64,000 bases of DNA from Burkholderiaceae bacterium (GCA_021463505.1 JAJTYR010000003.1:42556-106555), one strand, 5' to 3'; positions 19,274-28,068 are shown, counted from the first letter of the stretch. Notes: generated by a model not told the origin, from the letters alone. Numbers and translations: made by a program.

Positions 19274-20661
19274 GGCTTCGGCGTCCGGAAGACGCTGACC
19301 TCTTCGACCAGCGAGCGCGCGTACTCGACCAGGCGGCGCGTCTCGATCGACTGCGCCCGCAACTGCCGGGTGGTCTCCGCACTGGCCTCGCGAATCACGT
19401 CGGCGCGCGCCTGCAGCGCCGAACTGGTGCGTGCCTGTTCCTCGGAGGTGGATGCAATCTCGCGCACGTTGGCCACCAGCGAGTCGGTCTCGTGCTGCGT
19501 GCGGCGCATCGCCTGGCCGGCGTCATCGGCCATGCGGCTGATCTGCACCACCTGCGCAATCGCCTCGTTCATCGCGCGCACCGTCTCGTGCGTGCCGGTC
19601 TGGATCGCATTGACCAGCCGCGAGATCCGCGTCGCCGATTCGCGGGCGGACTCTGACAGGCGCTTGACCTCGTCGGCCACCACCGCGAAACTGCGTCCCG
19701 CCTCGCCGGCGCTCGCCGCCTGCATCGACGCGTTGAGCGCGAGGATGCCGGTGCGCTCGGCGATCGCCTGGATGATCCCCACCACCTGCCCGATCTCCTG
19801 CGAGCGCTCGCCCAGTTGCTTGATGCGCTTGCCGGTTTCGCGGATCAGTTCGCGCGACTGTGCAATGCCCGTGAGCGTCGCCCCGACCACGCGCACGGCC
19901 TCGCCGGTTTCGACCGTGGCGCGCGCCGCCGACTCGTTGACGTCGCGCGCGCGATCGGCCACCGTGACCAGCGCCAGCGCCGCCCGCGCCAGCTCGCTGG
20001 CCGCCATGCCGACCTCGCGTTGCTCGCGCGCCGCTGCCTGGATCGCCAGGTCCGACTGGCCGCGTACCGCGAAGGTGGCCTGCGCGACGTCGGCCGAAAG
20101 CGCCGCCACGTTGCGCAACACGCGCCCGGTTTCCTCGGTGAGCAGGTTCAGCGCATCGGCGATCGCGCCGGTGACGTTCTCGGTGACCGGCACCCGGATC
20201 GACAGGTCCTTGGTGGACGCAATCGTGCCCACCGCCTGCATGATCCCGATCACCGAGTCGTTGAGTTCGTCGCTCTCGCGGATCGTACGGTTGAGCGCCG
20301 CGACGCGATCGTCCAGCAGCCGGTCGAGCGCATCGGCGAGCCGCGCGAATTCGTCGCGGCCGCGCCAGCGCACGCGTGCCTCGAGATCGCCGTCGGCGAG
20401 CGCTTCGAGCGTGGCCTGGATGCGCTCGATCGGCGCGCTGGCCGCGCGGGCCAGGCGCCGGCCGTAGGCGAAGCCGCCGAGCGCGAGCAGCGCCGCCAGC
20501 GTCATCACCGCCGCCACGATGCCGATCGCCTGGGCCGGCGCCAGCGTCTCGCGCGCGATCAGCCAGGCGAGCACGGCGGCAATCGCGGCCACCGCCAGCG
20601 GCACCGCCGCCAGCACGGTGATGCCGCGGCGCAACTGCTGTGCGAACGATCGGCCGTCCAT
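19270..20661 (-). CDS. Methyl-accepting chemotaxis protein, PilJ-like but without periplasmic domain
   Basis: 463 residues. Two membrane helices at about 13-35 and 42-67 are separated by only about six residues, so no periplasmic sensing domain exists. A HAMP-like segment follows (70-125), then a long coiled-coil signalling domain with the hairpin tip IAERTGILALNASMQAASAGEAG (split here by position, about 308-330) and FAVVADEVKRLSE. PilJ is normally about 680 residues with a periplasmic part. The start is 4 bp from the cheW stop, and the end overlaps the CheA start. Confidence 0.92.
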   Translation of the reverse strand: MDGRSFAQQLRRGITVLAAVPLAVAAIAAVLAWLIARETLAPAQAIGIVAAVMTLAALLALGGFAYGRRLARAASAPIERIQATLEALADGDLEARVRWRGRDEFARLADALDRLLDDRVAALNRTIRESDELNDSVIGIMQAVGTIASTKDLSIRVPVTENVTGAIADALNLLTEETGRVLRNVAALSADVAQATFAVRGQSDLAIQAAAREQREVGMAASELARAALALVTVADRARDVNESAARATVETGEAVRVVGATLTGIAQSRELIRETGKRIKQLGERSQEIGQVVGIIQAIAERTGILALNASMQAASAGEAGRSFAVVADEVKRLSESARESATRISRLVNAIQTGTHETVRAMNEAIAQVVQISRMADDAGQAMRRTQHETDSLVANVREIASTSEEQARTSSALQARADVIREASAETTRQLRAQSIETRRLVEYARSLVEEVSVFRTPKP

Positions 20662-20664
20662 CGC

Positions 20665-21144
20665 TCAGCCCCGGAGCAGCGCCGCGAACAGGCGCTCGGG
20701 ATCGATCTCGTAGAGCGCCTCGCCGGCATCGCGCGCGGGCCACGGCGCCTGCCCGGCGACGTCGATCGCCGAGGCGAACGCGCAGTCGGGCGGCGCACTG
20801 CGCACCGGATGCCACTGGCCGTCGACCAGCGGCCGTGGCGGTCCATCCACCAGCAGCGCCGCTGCCTGCGGCAGCCTGCCCATCACCAGCACATCGCGGC
20901 GTTCGATCGTGGCGACGCCGGCGCGCCGGGCCGACGCGTCGAGCACCACCAGCGGCTGGCCGCGCAACTGCATCAGGCCCGCGATGCGCGCCGGCGCGAG
21001 CGGCAACGGATGGATCGCGGCGCCGGCGACGAACTCCAGCGGCGTGCCCGCGGGCAGCGCCACGGCGACGCCGCCCAGGCGCGTGGCAAAACGCGTGGCG
21101 GGCAACGGCGCGGCACTCGCCTCGTCGAAGCGTCGCGAACTCAT
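20665..21144 (-). CDS. CheW-like adaptor (PilI-like)
   Basis: 159-residue single CheW domain that would couple the receptor to the hybrid CheA. Family features are LPAGTPLEFVAGAAIHPLPLAP near 30-50, then the strand pattern GLMQLRGQPLVVLD. The start overlaps the preceding regulator stop as ATGA. It is divergent in sequence, so the call rests partly on its place between PilH-like and PilJ-like genes. Confidence 0.88.
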   Translation of the reverse strand: MSSRRFDEASAAPLPATRFATRLGGVAVALPAGTPLEFVAGAAIHPLPLAPARIAGLMQLRGQPLVVLDASARRAGVATIERRDVLVMGRLPQAAALLVDGPPRPLVDGQWHPVRSAPPDCAFASAIDVAGQAPWPARDAGEALYEIDPERLFAALLRG

Positions 21145-21548
21145 CGAACGGCGAACCTCAATGCGTCGAGCACCTGGGCGTCGCTGAACGGCTTGCCGAT
21201 CAGCGCCTTGCCGCCCTGCATCCGCGCCCACACCTGGTCGGCACGCTGGCACTTGGTCGAGACGAACACCACCGGAATCGCGCGCGTGAGCGGATCGACC
21301 GCCAGTTTGCGGCATGCCTGGTAGCCGTCCATGCCCGGCATCACGATGTCCATGAAAATGATCGACGGCCGCTCGGCGCGCGCTTTCTCGAGCGCCTCGG
21401 CGGCGTCGCCGGCGGTGCTCACGCGCCAGCCGGCATCGGCGAGGATCGTCGTCATGCGCACGCGCGCGCTCGCCTGGTCGTCGACCACCAGTGCGGTGGG
21501 GGCCTGCCCGCCCGTCGGCGCCACCGCCGCGTGTCTGGCCGCGGTCAT
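21141..21548 (-). CDS. Single-domain response regulator (PilH-like)
   Basis: 135 residues: a stand-alone receiver. Acidic pocket Asp23/Asp24 (LVVDDQAS), phospho-acceptor Asp67 (IIFMDIVMPGMDG), Thr/Ser at about 98 and Lys119 (GKALIGKPF). In Pil-Chp systems this protein influences pilus retraction or acts as a phosphate sink. ATGA overlaps on both sides couple it to the upstream two-domain regulator and to the downstream cheW gene. Confidence 0.92.
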   Translation of the reverse strand: MTAARHAAVAPTGGQAPTALVVDDQASARVRMTTILADAGWRVSTAGDAAEALEKARAERPSIIFMDIVMPGMDGYQACRKLAVDPLTRAIPVVFVSTKCQRADQVWARMQGGKALIGKPFSDAQVLDALRFAVR

Positions 21549-22729
21549 TGCCCACCCGATCGAGGTGCACGGCCTGCGGATGCCGCGTGGTCGCGAACCG
21601 ATGCGCCCGCGTCCTGCGGCGCAGTCGCCTCCCCCGACGGATCGTGGCTCAGCCGGACGAGACTGCGCAGGTCGTCGATCGCCAGCGAGCGACGCAGGTG
21701 CCTGGCAACGGCCGCTTCCAGCTGGCGCAGCGGCACCGGCTTGACGAGGTAGCTGCTGCAACCGGCGAGCGCGCCGCGCGCCAGGTCGAACGGCGACGAA
21801 CGACTGGTCAGGATGATCACCGGCAGTCCCCGGTAGGCACGCCGGATCTGCCGGGTGAGCCGGTAGCCGTCCATCTCGGGCATCACGACATCGACCAGCG
21901 CAAGATCGTAGTAGCGCTCGCCGAGCCGCTGCAACGCCTCGGCCGCGCCGGGCACCGCATCGCACTCGATGCGCATTCGCGTGAACGCCACGGACAACTG
22001 CTTGCGCACCGTGGGGCTGTCGTCGACCACCAGCACGCGGATCTGCGGCGCGGCCGACTCGGCATTCAGCGGAAACGCGACCAGATTGGAGATCGGGCGG
22101 CCTGCGGTCGACGGCGGCAGGGTTTCGGCCTCGGCCGGCCGACCGGTCGCTGCCGACCCCTGCGCCGCCGCGGGCGCCGCGGCCTGCCGCACGCTGTCGC
22201 CCGCGCGCGAAAGCCGCGCGGCTTCGCGCAGGAAGTCGCGTGTCTGCAGCCCGGCTGCGCGGTGATCGGTCGCCGGTAACGACGCTCGCACCGCTGCCTC
22301 GGGCAGTGCCTGCGAGGCGGCAGGCGACACCGTCGGCGACGCCGTCGGCGGCATCACGTCAGTGCCCGCCACCGGGCGACTGTCGGAGGCGGGCAGTTCC
22401 ATCTCGACCACCCGGTTCAGGATCGGCAGCAACTGCAGCGTCAGCCGTTCGATCGAAAGCGCATGCCGGGCGCTGCCCGGAGCCCCGCGCGGCACCGCCG
22501 AGACGACGGGCACGTAGCGCTCCAGCGTGCGCAGCCAGCCGATCGCCTGCAGACCGTCGGGCACGGCCGGGTTGGCGATCAGGATGTCGAGCCGATCGGA
22601 CACCAGCGCAGGCTCGAACACGAACTCGAAGCGGTTGTACTGGCTGTGCTTGAATACGATCTCGATGAGCCGCACGTCGCGCGGGTCGAGACCGGCCGCG
22701 GCCACGCGGTAGACCGGTCTGCTTGGCAT
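21545..22729 (-). CDS. Two-domain response regulator with N-terminal receiver-like domain (PilG position)
   Basis: 394 residues. The C-terminal receiver (about 228-345) is complete: Asp236/Asp237, Asp280 in LALVDVVMPEMDG, Lys330. The N-terminal 110 residues have the alternating beta-alpha pattern of a receiver (YRVAAAGLD..., DILIANP..., VPVVSAVPRG...) but Asn/Pro stand where the acceptor Asp should be, so I infer a pseudo-receiver. An Ala/Pro-rich linker of about 110 residues joins them. It is the first gene of the Chp-type operon, in the place of pilG. The start ATG at 22729 lacks a clear Shine-Dalgarno. Confidence 0.85.
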   Translation of the reverse strand: MPSRPVYRVAAAGLDPRDVRLIEIVFKHSQYNRFEFVFEPALVSDRLDILIANPAVPDGLQAIGWLRTLERYVPVVSAVPRGAPGSARHALSIERLTLQLLPILNRVVEMELPASDSRPVAGTDVMPPTASPTVSPAASQALPEAAVRASLPATDHRAAGLQTRDFLREAARLSRAGDSVRQAAAPAAAQGSAATGRPAEAETLPPSTAGRPISNLVAFPLNAESAAPQIRVLVVDDSPTVRKQLSVAFTRMRIECDAVPGAAEALQRLGERYYDLALVDVVMPEMDGYRLTRQIRRAYRGLPVIILTSRSSPFDLARGALAGCSSYLVKPVPLRQLEAAVARHLRRSLAIDDLRSLVRLSHDPSGEATAPQDAGASVRDHAASAGRAPRSGGQ

Positions 22730-22880
22730 GGCTGTGGCGTCAGGGTCGTTCGTCGACCTGCATTGTCGCTTGAGACGCGCCCGAACCCAAGCCGGCGGCC
22801 AGCGGCTGTCCCGCACGGGCCACGCACCGGCCGACGACCGGCGCCGGCCCACGCGCCGGCGGCGTGTCGCGATACCGGCG

Positions 22881-22908
22881 TTGCCGAACCCGTTCGATCG
22901 CGTAAGCT
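22881..22908 (+). promoter_or_regulatory. Possible promoter for metY, giving a leaderless or nearly leaderless mRNA
   Basis: TTGCCG and TAAGCT are separated by 16 bp. The -10 hexamer ends 6 bp before the metY ATG, and there is no Shine-Dalgarno between them. If used, transcription would begin at or next to the start codon. Confidence 0.4.
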
Positions 22909-22914
22909 GTCGGC

Positions 22915-24219
22915 ATGACCCGACGCGACTACTACGCCTTCGACACGCTGTCACTGCACGCCGGGGCCGTGCCCGACCGCGAAACCGGCGCGCGCGCGAC
23001 ACCGATCTACCTGTCGAGCGCATTCGTCTTTCGCGATTCGGACCACGCGGCCTCGCTGTTCAACATGGAGCAGTCGGGGCATGTCTATTCGCGCATCAGC
23101 AACCCCACCGTGTCGGTGCTCGAAGAGCGCATCGCGGCGCTCGAGGCCGGCGTAGGCGCGATCGCCACCGCCAGCGGGCAGGCCGCGCTGCACCTGGCGG
23201 TGGCCACGCTGGCGGGTGCCGGCTCGCACGTCGTGGCCTCGCGCGCGCTGTACGGCGGCTCGCACAACCTGCTCGACTTCACGCTGCGCCGCTTCGGCAT
23301 CCAGACCACTTTCGTCGATCCACGCGACCCCGACGCCTGGCGCGTCGCACTGCGCCCGGAAACCCGCCTGCTGCTCGGCGAGACGCTCGGCAACCCGGGG
23401 CTGGACGTGCTCGACATTGCGGTGGTGGCCGACATCGCGCACGCGCACCGCGTGCCGCTGCTGGTGGACTCCACCTTCACCACCCCGTATCTGATCCGCC
23501 CGGGCGAACTCGGCGCCGACCTGGTCTTCCACTCGGCGACCAAGTTCCTGTGCGGACACGGCACCGTCGTCGGCGGCCTGCTGGTGGACATCGGCCGCTT
23601 CGACTGGGATGCCTCGGGGCGCTTTCCCGAACTCACCGAGCCGTACGCAGGCTTCCACGGCATGGTGTTCAGCGAAGAGTCGACGGTGGCACCGTTCCTG
23701 CTGCGCGCACGCCGCGAGGGGCTGCGCGACTTCGGTGCCTGCCTGAGCCCGGTGAACGCGTTCGAGATCCTCCAGGGCATCGAGACGCTGCCACTGCGCA
23801 TGGCGCGCCACGTGTCCAGCGCCGAGCGCATCGCGCACTTCCTCGCCGCACACCCGATGGTCGCGCGCGTGGCCTACCCCGCCCTGCCCGACCACCCCGA
23901 CCATGCGCTCGCGCGCCGACTCATGCCGCGCGGCTGCGGCGCGGTGTTCAGTTTCGAACTGAAGGGCGATTGCTCGGCCGGACGCCGCTTCGTCGAGGCT
24001 CTGCGGCTGTTCTCGCACCTGGCCAACGTGGGCGACGCGCGCTCGCTCGTCATCCACCCGGCCTCGACCACGCATTTCCGGATGGACGCCCCGGCGCTCG
24101 CGGCCGCAGGCATCGGCGAAGGCACGCTGCGGCTGTCGATCGGGCTGGAAGACCCCGACGACCTGATCGCCGACCTCGAGGCCGCTTTCAAGGCCGCCGC
24201 GCGCCCCCCCAGGGTCTGA
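22915..24219 (+). CDS. O-acetyl/O-succinylhomoserine sulfhydrylase (Cys/Met metabolism PLP enzyme)
   Basis: 434 residues. PLP enzyme of the MetY/MetZ group that forms homocysteine directly from an activated homoserine and sulphide. The Schiff-base lysine is Lys210 in FHSATKFLCGHG. YSRISNPTV near residue 58 and the PLP-stacking Tyr in ALYGGSHNLL are conserved. The direct-sulfhydrylation versus transsulfuration role and the preferred substrate (acetyl or succinyl) cannot be fixed from the sequence; length and LYGGSHNL fit the MetZ/MetY side rather than MetB. An alpha/beta hydrolase gene follows after 7 bp. Confidence 0.9.
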   Translation: MTRRDYYAFDTLSLHAGAVPDRETGARATPIYLSSAFVFRDSDHAASLFNMEQSGHVYSRISNPTVSVLEERIAALEAGVGAIATASGQAALHLAVATLAGAGSHVVASRALYGGSHNLLDFTLRRFGIQTTFVDPRDPDAWRVALRPETRLLLGETLGNPGLDVLDIAVVADIAHAHRVPLLVDSTFTTPYLIRPGELGADLVFHSATKFLCGHGTVVGGLLVDIGRFDWDASGRFPELTEPYAGFHGMVFSEESTVAPFLLRARREGLRDFGACLSPVNAFEILQGIETLPLRMARHVSSAERIAHFLAAHPMVARVAYPALPDHPDHALARRLMPRGCGAVFSFELKGDCSAGRRFVEALRLFSHLANVGDARSLVIHPASTTHFRMDAPALAAAGIGEGTLRLSIGLEDPDDLIADLEAAFKAAARPPRV

Positions 24220-24226
24220 GACGGCC

Positions 24227-25060
24227 ATGCTCGTCGACGTCAACGGCACTCCCGCCTGGACCTACACCGGCGGGCGCCCCTTCGATCCCGCACGCCCGGT
24301 GGTGGTCTTCATTCACGGCGCCCAGCACGACCACAGCGTCTGGATCCTGCAGTCGCGCTACCTCGCGCACCACGGCCATTCGGTGCTGGCGCCCGACCTG
24401 CCGGGGCACGGTCGCAGCATGGGCCCGGTGCTCGACTCGATCGAGACCATCGCCCGGTGGCTGCTCGCGCTGCTCGATGCGATGGGCGTGGCGCGCGCCG
24501 CGCTCGTCGGCCACAGCATGGGCGCGCTGGTCGCCCTCGAAGCCGCCGCACGCGCACCCGCGCGGGTCGACCGCATTGCGCTGGTGGGTGCTGCGTATCC
24601 GATGAAGGTCTCCGACGTGCTGCTCGCGGCTGCGCGCAGCGACGAGCCCCGGGCGCTCGACCTGATCAACTTCTGGTCGCACTCGACGATCAACCCGCGG
24701 CCCGGCTGGCCCGCGCCCGGCTTCTCGATGTTCGTGCAGAACCGCCGCGTGATGGAACGGCAGCGCCCCGGTGTGTTGCTCAACGACTTCAACGCCTGCA
24801 ACGAATACGCCGGCGGCTTCGCCGCAGCCGACGCGCTCGCCTGCCCGGCGCTTTTCGTGCTCGGCCAGCGCGACGCGATGGCCGCGCCGCGCCAGGCGCG
24901 CGAACTGATCGATCGCTGCCGCGCGAGCGCCACGGCTGCGGGCCTGCCCGCGCCGCGACGGGTCGAGATCGAGGCCTGCGGGCACGCCATCATGGCCGAG
25001 CGTCCCGACGCGCTGCTGGCGGCGCTGCGCGATTTCCTCGTCGCGCCCGTCCGCGCCTGA
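24227..25060 (+). CDS. Alpha/beta hydrolase
   Basis: 277 residues with the alpha/beta-hydrolase fold. Oxyanion segment FIHGAQHDHSVW (28-39), nucleophile Ser97 in LVGHSMGALVA, acid Asp215 (VLGQRDAM) and His252 (EACGHAIM) form a full catalytic triad. Substrate unknown. It is 7 bp from metY and very probably co-transcribed, which might suggest a role in thiol ester or acyl-homoserine chemistry, but this is inference. It converges with the YihY gene with 6 bp between stops. Confidence 0.9.
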   Translation: MLVDVNGTPAWTYTGGRPFDPARPVVVFIHGAQHDHSVWILQSRYLAHHGHSVLAPDLPGHGRSMGPVLDSIETIARWLLALLDAMGVARAALVGHSMGALVALEAAARAPARVDRIALVGAAYPMKVSDVLLAAARSDEPRALDLINFWSHSTINPRPGWPAPGFSMFVQNRRVMERQRPGVLLNDFNACNEYAGGFAAADALACPALFVLGQRDAMAAPRQARELIDRCRASATAAGLPAPRRVEIEACGHAIMAERPDALLAALRDFLVAPVRA

Positions 25061-25066
25061 GCCGCT

Positions 25067-26395
25067 TCAGCAGGCCACCAACGGCTGGTCCAGGAATGCG
25101 GCCGCGAACGGCGCGGACGCGACGGGTGCCGCACCCCCTTGCTGCCAGATGTTCTCGAACAGTGCGCGCGGCGTCATCGTCCGCGGGTCGTCGGCCCAGG
25201 TCCAGCGTTCGGCCCAGATCGAATCCGCGTCGGGACGTGCCGCCGCCCAGCGCCGCGCCAGCCGTAATGCGAAGCGCGCGCGTCGCGACGCCACCGCCTC
25301 CGTCGTTGCGGCGAGGCCGCCAATCGAGACGAAACGCGTGACGTAGCCCAGTTGCGCCAGCAGCAGTGCCGCCTGTCCGGCACGCTCCGGATCGTGGTCG
25401 AGCAGCGGCGCAACGCGTTGCGCGGACATGGCGCCGTGACGATCGCCGCCCAGCACGCCGCGCATCGTCCGCAGCACGCCGTGAGCGTCCTCGAAGCGCT
25501 CGGCCGGACTGCGCGACAGGTGTGGCTCGCCCGGCTGGCCCCAGAAGCGCAGGTTGGCCGCCAGCAGCGCCCCGACCAGCAGCGCCATCCATCCCAGCGA
25601 CAGCCACAACAGGAACACCGGCAGCGCCGAAAACGCGCCGTAGACCACCGTATAGGTGGGCAGCCGGGCCACGTACCAGCCGAGCAGGCCGCGCAGCAGT
25701 TCGAACAGCAGCGCGCCCAGCAGGGCACCGGCGAAGCCCTCGCGCCAGCGCACCAGCGCACTGGGCAGCAACCGATAGACGAGCGTCAGGCCGCCGACCG
25801 TAGTGATCCACGGCAGCACCACGAACCAGGCGCCACGCACTTCGCGCAGTTCGGCGCCGCGCAGCCAGGCGCTGGCCACCATGCCATATCCGGCCAGATA
25901 GGCGCCCAGCAGCAAAGGCCCGAGCGTGAGCAGCATCCAGTAGAGCGTCAGCCGGTTGGCCAGCGGGCGCGGCCGATCCGCCCCCCAGATGCGGTTCAGG
26001 GTGCGCTCCACCGTCACCAGCGCCGCGAAGGCGGTCAGCAGGAACGCCATGGTGCCGAACACCGACAGTTCGCTCGCCTTGGCCGCGAACTGGTTCAGGT
26101 AGCCGATCACGGTGTCGCTGATGGTCGGCGGAAACAGGTTCGATACGAGGAACTTCTGTAACGCCTGGCGCAGCTGGCCGAACGCCGGCAAGGCGGTGGT
26201 GACCGCGAAGACGATCGAGAACATCGGCACGATCGCCAGCAGCGAGAGAAAGGCAAGGCTGGCGGCGGTCTGCGGCAGCCGCAGCTGGCGCGCCTGGCGT
26301 GTCATGGCACGCACCAGGCGCAACAGCGACCGTCCCGGCGGGCGCCCCGGCGAACCTGCGACGGCATCGCCATCCGGGCGAGGATCCGGAATCAT
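25067..26395 (-). CDS. YihY/BrkB family inner-membrane protein
   Basis: 442 residues from ATG 26395. The YihY/virulence factor BrkB family has about six membrane helices; here they are visible between about 50 and 320. The sequence QTAASLAFLSLLAIVPMFSI near the first helix is diagnostic. A cytoplasmic C-terminal region of about 120 residues looks winged-helix-like (AAPLLDHDPERAGQALLL-type helices). Often misannotated as RNase BN; no nuclease site is visible. Function is not established. The upstream ATG region is shared with the divergent DUF2069 gene. Confidence 0.88.
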   Translation of the reverse strand: MIPDPRPDGDAVAGSPGRPPGRSLLRLVRAMTRQARQLRLPQTAASLAFLSLLAIVPMFSIVFAVTTALPAFGQLRQALQKFLVSNLFPPTISDTVIGYLNQFAAKASELSVFGTMAFLLTAFAALVTVERTLNRIWGADRPRPLANRLTLYWMLLTLGPLLLGAYLAGYGMVASAWLRGAELREVRGAWFVVLPWITTVGGLTLVYRLLPSALVRWREGFAGALLGALLFELLRGLLGWYVARLPTYTVVYGAFSALPVFLLWLSLGWMALLVGALLAANLRFWGQPGEPHLSRSPAERFEDAHGVLRTMRGVLGGDRHGAMSAQRVAPLLDHDPERAGQAALLLAQLGYVTRFVSIGGLAATTEAVASRRARFALRLARRWAAARPDADSIWAERWTWADDPRTMTPRALFENIWQQGGAAPVASAPFAAAFLDQPLVAC

Positions 26396-26440
26396 CGTCG
26401 GGAGATTTCCATCATCGCCAACCACGTCGCTCACCACCCT

Positions 26441-26872
26441 GTGCCGGCTCGTCGTCGGCGCCTTCGTCGCGCTGACGCGCTCGGCCTCGCATGGGAGCTC
26501 GGGCTGGCACCGCTGCGCCCGGGCGGATCCGCATTGTCGCTGAAGGTGCTGCCGCTCGCCGCCGCGCTGCCCGCGCTCGCGCACGGCCGGGTTCGCGCCT
26601 ACCCATGGTGCTCGATGCTGGTGCTCGCGTATCTCGCCGAGGGTCTGGTGCGCGCCACCCCGGATCGCGGGCCCGGCGTGCCGCTGGCGCTCCCCGAAAC
26701 CGTGCTCGCGGCGTTCGCGTTCACTGCAATTCTGCTGTACGTGCGCGCCGCCCGCCGCCGGCTGCGCGCATCGCCTGCAGGGCCCGGTCGAGCGTGCGCG
26801 GCCCCTCCGCTGCCAGCAGCGCCGGGGCACTCAGGGCACGCCGCCAGCCGCGCGCCCCGGGCAACCCGTTGA
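26441..26872 (+). CDS. DUF2069 membrane protein, N-terminus irregular (possible frameshift)
   Basis: 143 residues from a GTG. Family core is clear: LGLAWELGLAPLRPGGS, then LKVLPLAAALPAL, WCSMLVLAYLAEGLVRA and a last helix FAFTAILLYVRA. The first helix expected ahead of AWEL is replaced by Arg-rich residues. In the frame one base over, the DNA just upstream encodes a hydrophobic run LCRLVVGAFVALT, so a one-base indel near 26475-26485 is likely (real or sequencing error). The last 152 bp overlap dusA tail to tail. Function unknown. Confidence 0.7.
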   Translation: MPARRRRLRRADALGLAWELGLAPLRPGGSALSLKVLPLAAALPALAHGRVRAYPWCSMLVLAYLAEGLVRATPDRGPGVPLALPETVLAAFAFTAILLYVRAARRRLRASPAGPGRACAAPPLPAAPGHSGHAASRAPRATR

Positions 26873-27725
26873 ACAGGCCGAGCATCGGACGCAGCACCGC
26901 GCGCGCCGGCTCGCCCGCGGCCACCTCGCGCAACAGATAGCGTCGCATCGCTTCGACCACTTCGTCGCGGTTCGCGTGCGGCGCCGCCTCCCCGAAATAG
27001 CGTCCGTCCACCTCGGCAAGGATCCACGGATTCTCGCAGGCCTCGCGGCCCATCATTACGCCGTCGAGCCGCGCCAGATGCGCAAGCGCCGCGTCGTGGT
27101 CGCGCAAGCCCCCGTTGAGCACGATCGTCAGCGCCGGGAAATCGCGCTTCAGGTCCACCACCGTCCCGTAGCGCAGCGGCGGCACGGTGCGGTTCTCGCG
27201 CGGGCTCAGCCCCGCGAGCCAGGCATTGCGCGCGTGCACGACGAACACTTCGCAGCCCGCCTGCGCCACCGTCCCGACGAAGTCGCGCACGAAGCCGTAG
27301 TCTTCCACCCGGTCCAGGCCGATGCGGTGCTTCACCGTCACCGGGATCGAGACGGCATCACGCATCGCGCGCACACATTCGGCCACCAGCGCCGGCTCGG
27401 CCATCAGGCAGGCACCGAATGCACCGCGCTGCACCCGCTCGCTCGGGCAGCCACAGTTCAGATTGACCTCGTCGTAGCCCGCGCGCTCGCCGAAGCGCGC
27501 CGCCTGCGCCAGTGCGCGCGGCTCGCTGCCGCCGAGTTGCAGCACCACCGGATGCTGCGTCTCGTCGAACCGCAGCAGCCTCTCGCGCGGTCCGTGCAGC
27601 AGCGCACCGGTGCTCACCATCTCGGTGTACAGGCGGGCGCGGCGGCTCAGTTGCCGATGGAAGTGGCGGCAATGCCGGTCGGTGAGATCGAGCATCGGCG
27701 CCACGCAGAAACGATGCGGGTTCAT
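26721..27725 (-). CDS. dusA: tRNA-dihydrouridine synthase, DusA type
   Basis: FMN/NADPH enzyme reducing uridines in the D-loop. 334 residues. The N-terminal RFCVAPMLDLTDRHCRHF, the catalytic-Cys block NLNCGCPSERVQRGAFGACLM (about 90-110), KHRIGLD and the FMN-binding NGGLRD and DGVMMGREA match the DusA clade. Met 27725 is chosen because the upstream extension runs into repeat DNA. It overlaps the end of DUF2069 by 152 bp on the other strand, which is unusually long. Confidence 0.93.
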   Translation of the reverse strand: MNPHRFCVAPMLDLTDRHCRHFHRQLSRRARLYTEMVSTGALLHGPRERLLRFDETQHPVVLQLGGSEPRALAQAARFGERAGYDEVNLNCGCPSERVQRGAFGACLMAEPALVAECVRAMRDAVSIPVTVKHRIGLDRVEDYGFVRDFVGTVAQAGCEVFVVHARNAWLAGLSPRENRTVPPLRYGTVVDLKRDFPALTIVLNGGLRDHDAALAHLARLDGVMMGREACENPWILAEVDGRYFGEAAPHANRDEVVEAMRRYLLREVAAGEPARAVLRPMLGLFNGLPGARGWRRALSAPALLAAEGPRTLDRALQAMRAAGGGRRARTAELQ

Positions 27726-27751
27726 GGTGCACGGCGAAAGCAGCCGGATTA

Positions 27752-27791
27752 TGCCCGGGCGTGACCCGGGTGCCCGGGCGTGACCCGGGCA
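27752..27791. repeat. Tandem 19-bp duplication with hairpin potential
   Basis: TGCCCGGGCGTGACCCGGG occurs twice in direct contact (27752-27770 and 27771-27789). The second copy extended by two bases forms a hairpin: TGCCCGGG, loop CGTGA, CCCGGGCA. It lies 27 bp upstream of the dusA ATG. Confidence 0.85.
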
Positions 27792-28039
27792 CCTGGGCAG
27801 GCGTTCAGCCTGGGCATCGCGACACCGCGCCCTCGAGTGCGCCGGCCCGGAGGGATCGCAACCGAATGAAAGCGATGGCTTCGGCCTCATGCAAGACGCA
27901 AACCGCAGCCATGGCCGTAGCCAGGGCGGGGACTTGCAACGCAGCCATGGGGTCGAAGACGCGCTTTCAGGTTGCGATTCCCCGGTTTCACTGGACTAGG
28001 CCATTTGGCCGACCTCCTGCGATCGAGGCTCTTGGCCAC

Positions 28040-28068
28040 TTGACGCGCGCCCGCGGCAACCCTAAAAC
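28040..28068 (+). promoter_or_regulatory. Sigma-70 promoter of the NarL-type regulator gene
   Basis: TTGACG, 17-bp spacer, TAAAAC. This is the best sigma-70-like match I found in the window. The -10 box ends 37 bp before the ATG, and GGAG at 28095-28098 serves as ribosome binding site. Confidence 0.7.

Noticed and set aside
15854..20467. Plus-strand open frame of over 1500 codons opposite the hybrid CheA and receptor genes
   Set aside because: Complement of well-identified chemotaxis genes; high GC removes stop codons. No recognisable domain.
24227..25060. Homoserine O-acetyltransferase (MetX) instead of a generic hydrolase, because of the metY neighbour
   Set aside because: MetX is about 350-400 residues with a different nucleophile context; this protein is 277 residues with a standard GHSMG hydrolase signature.
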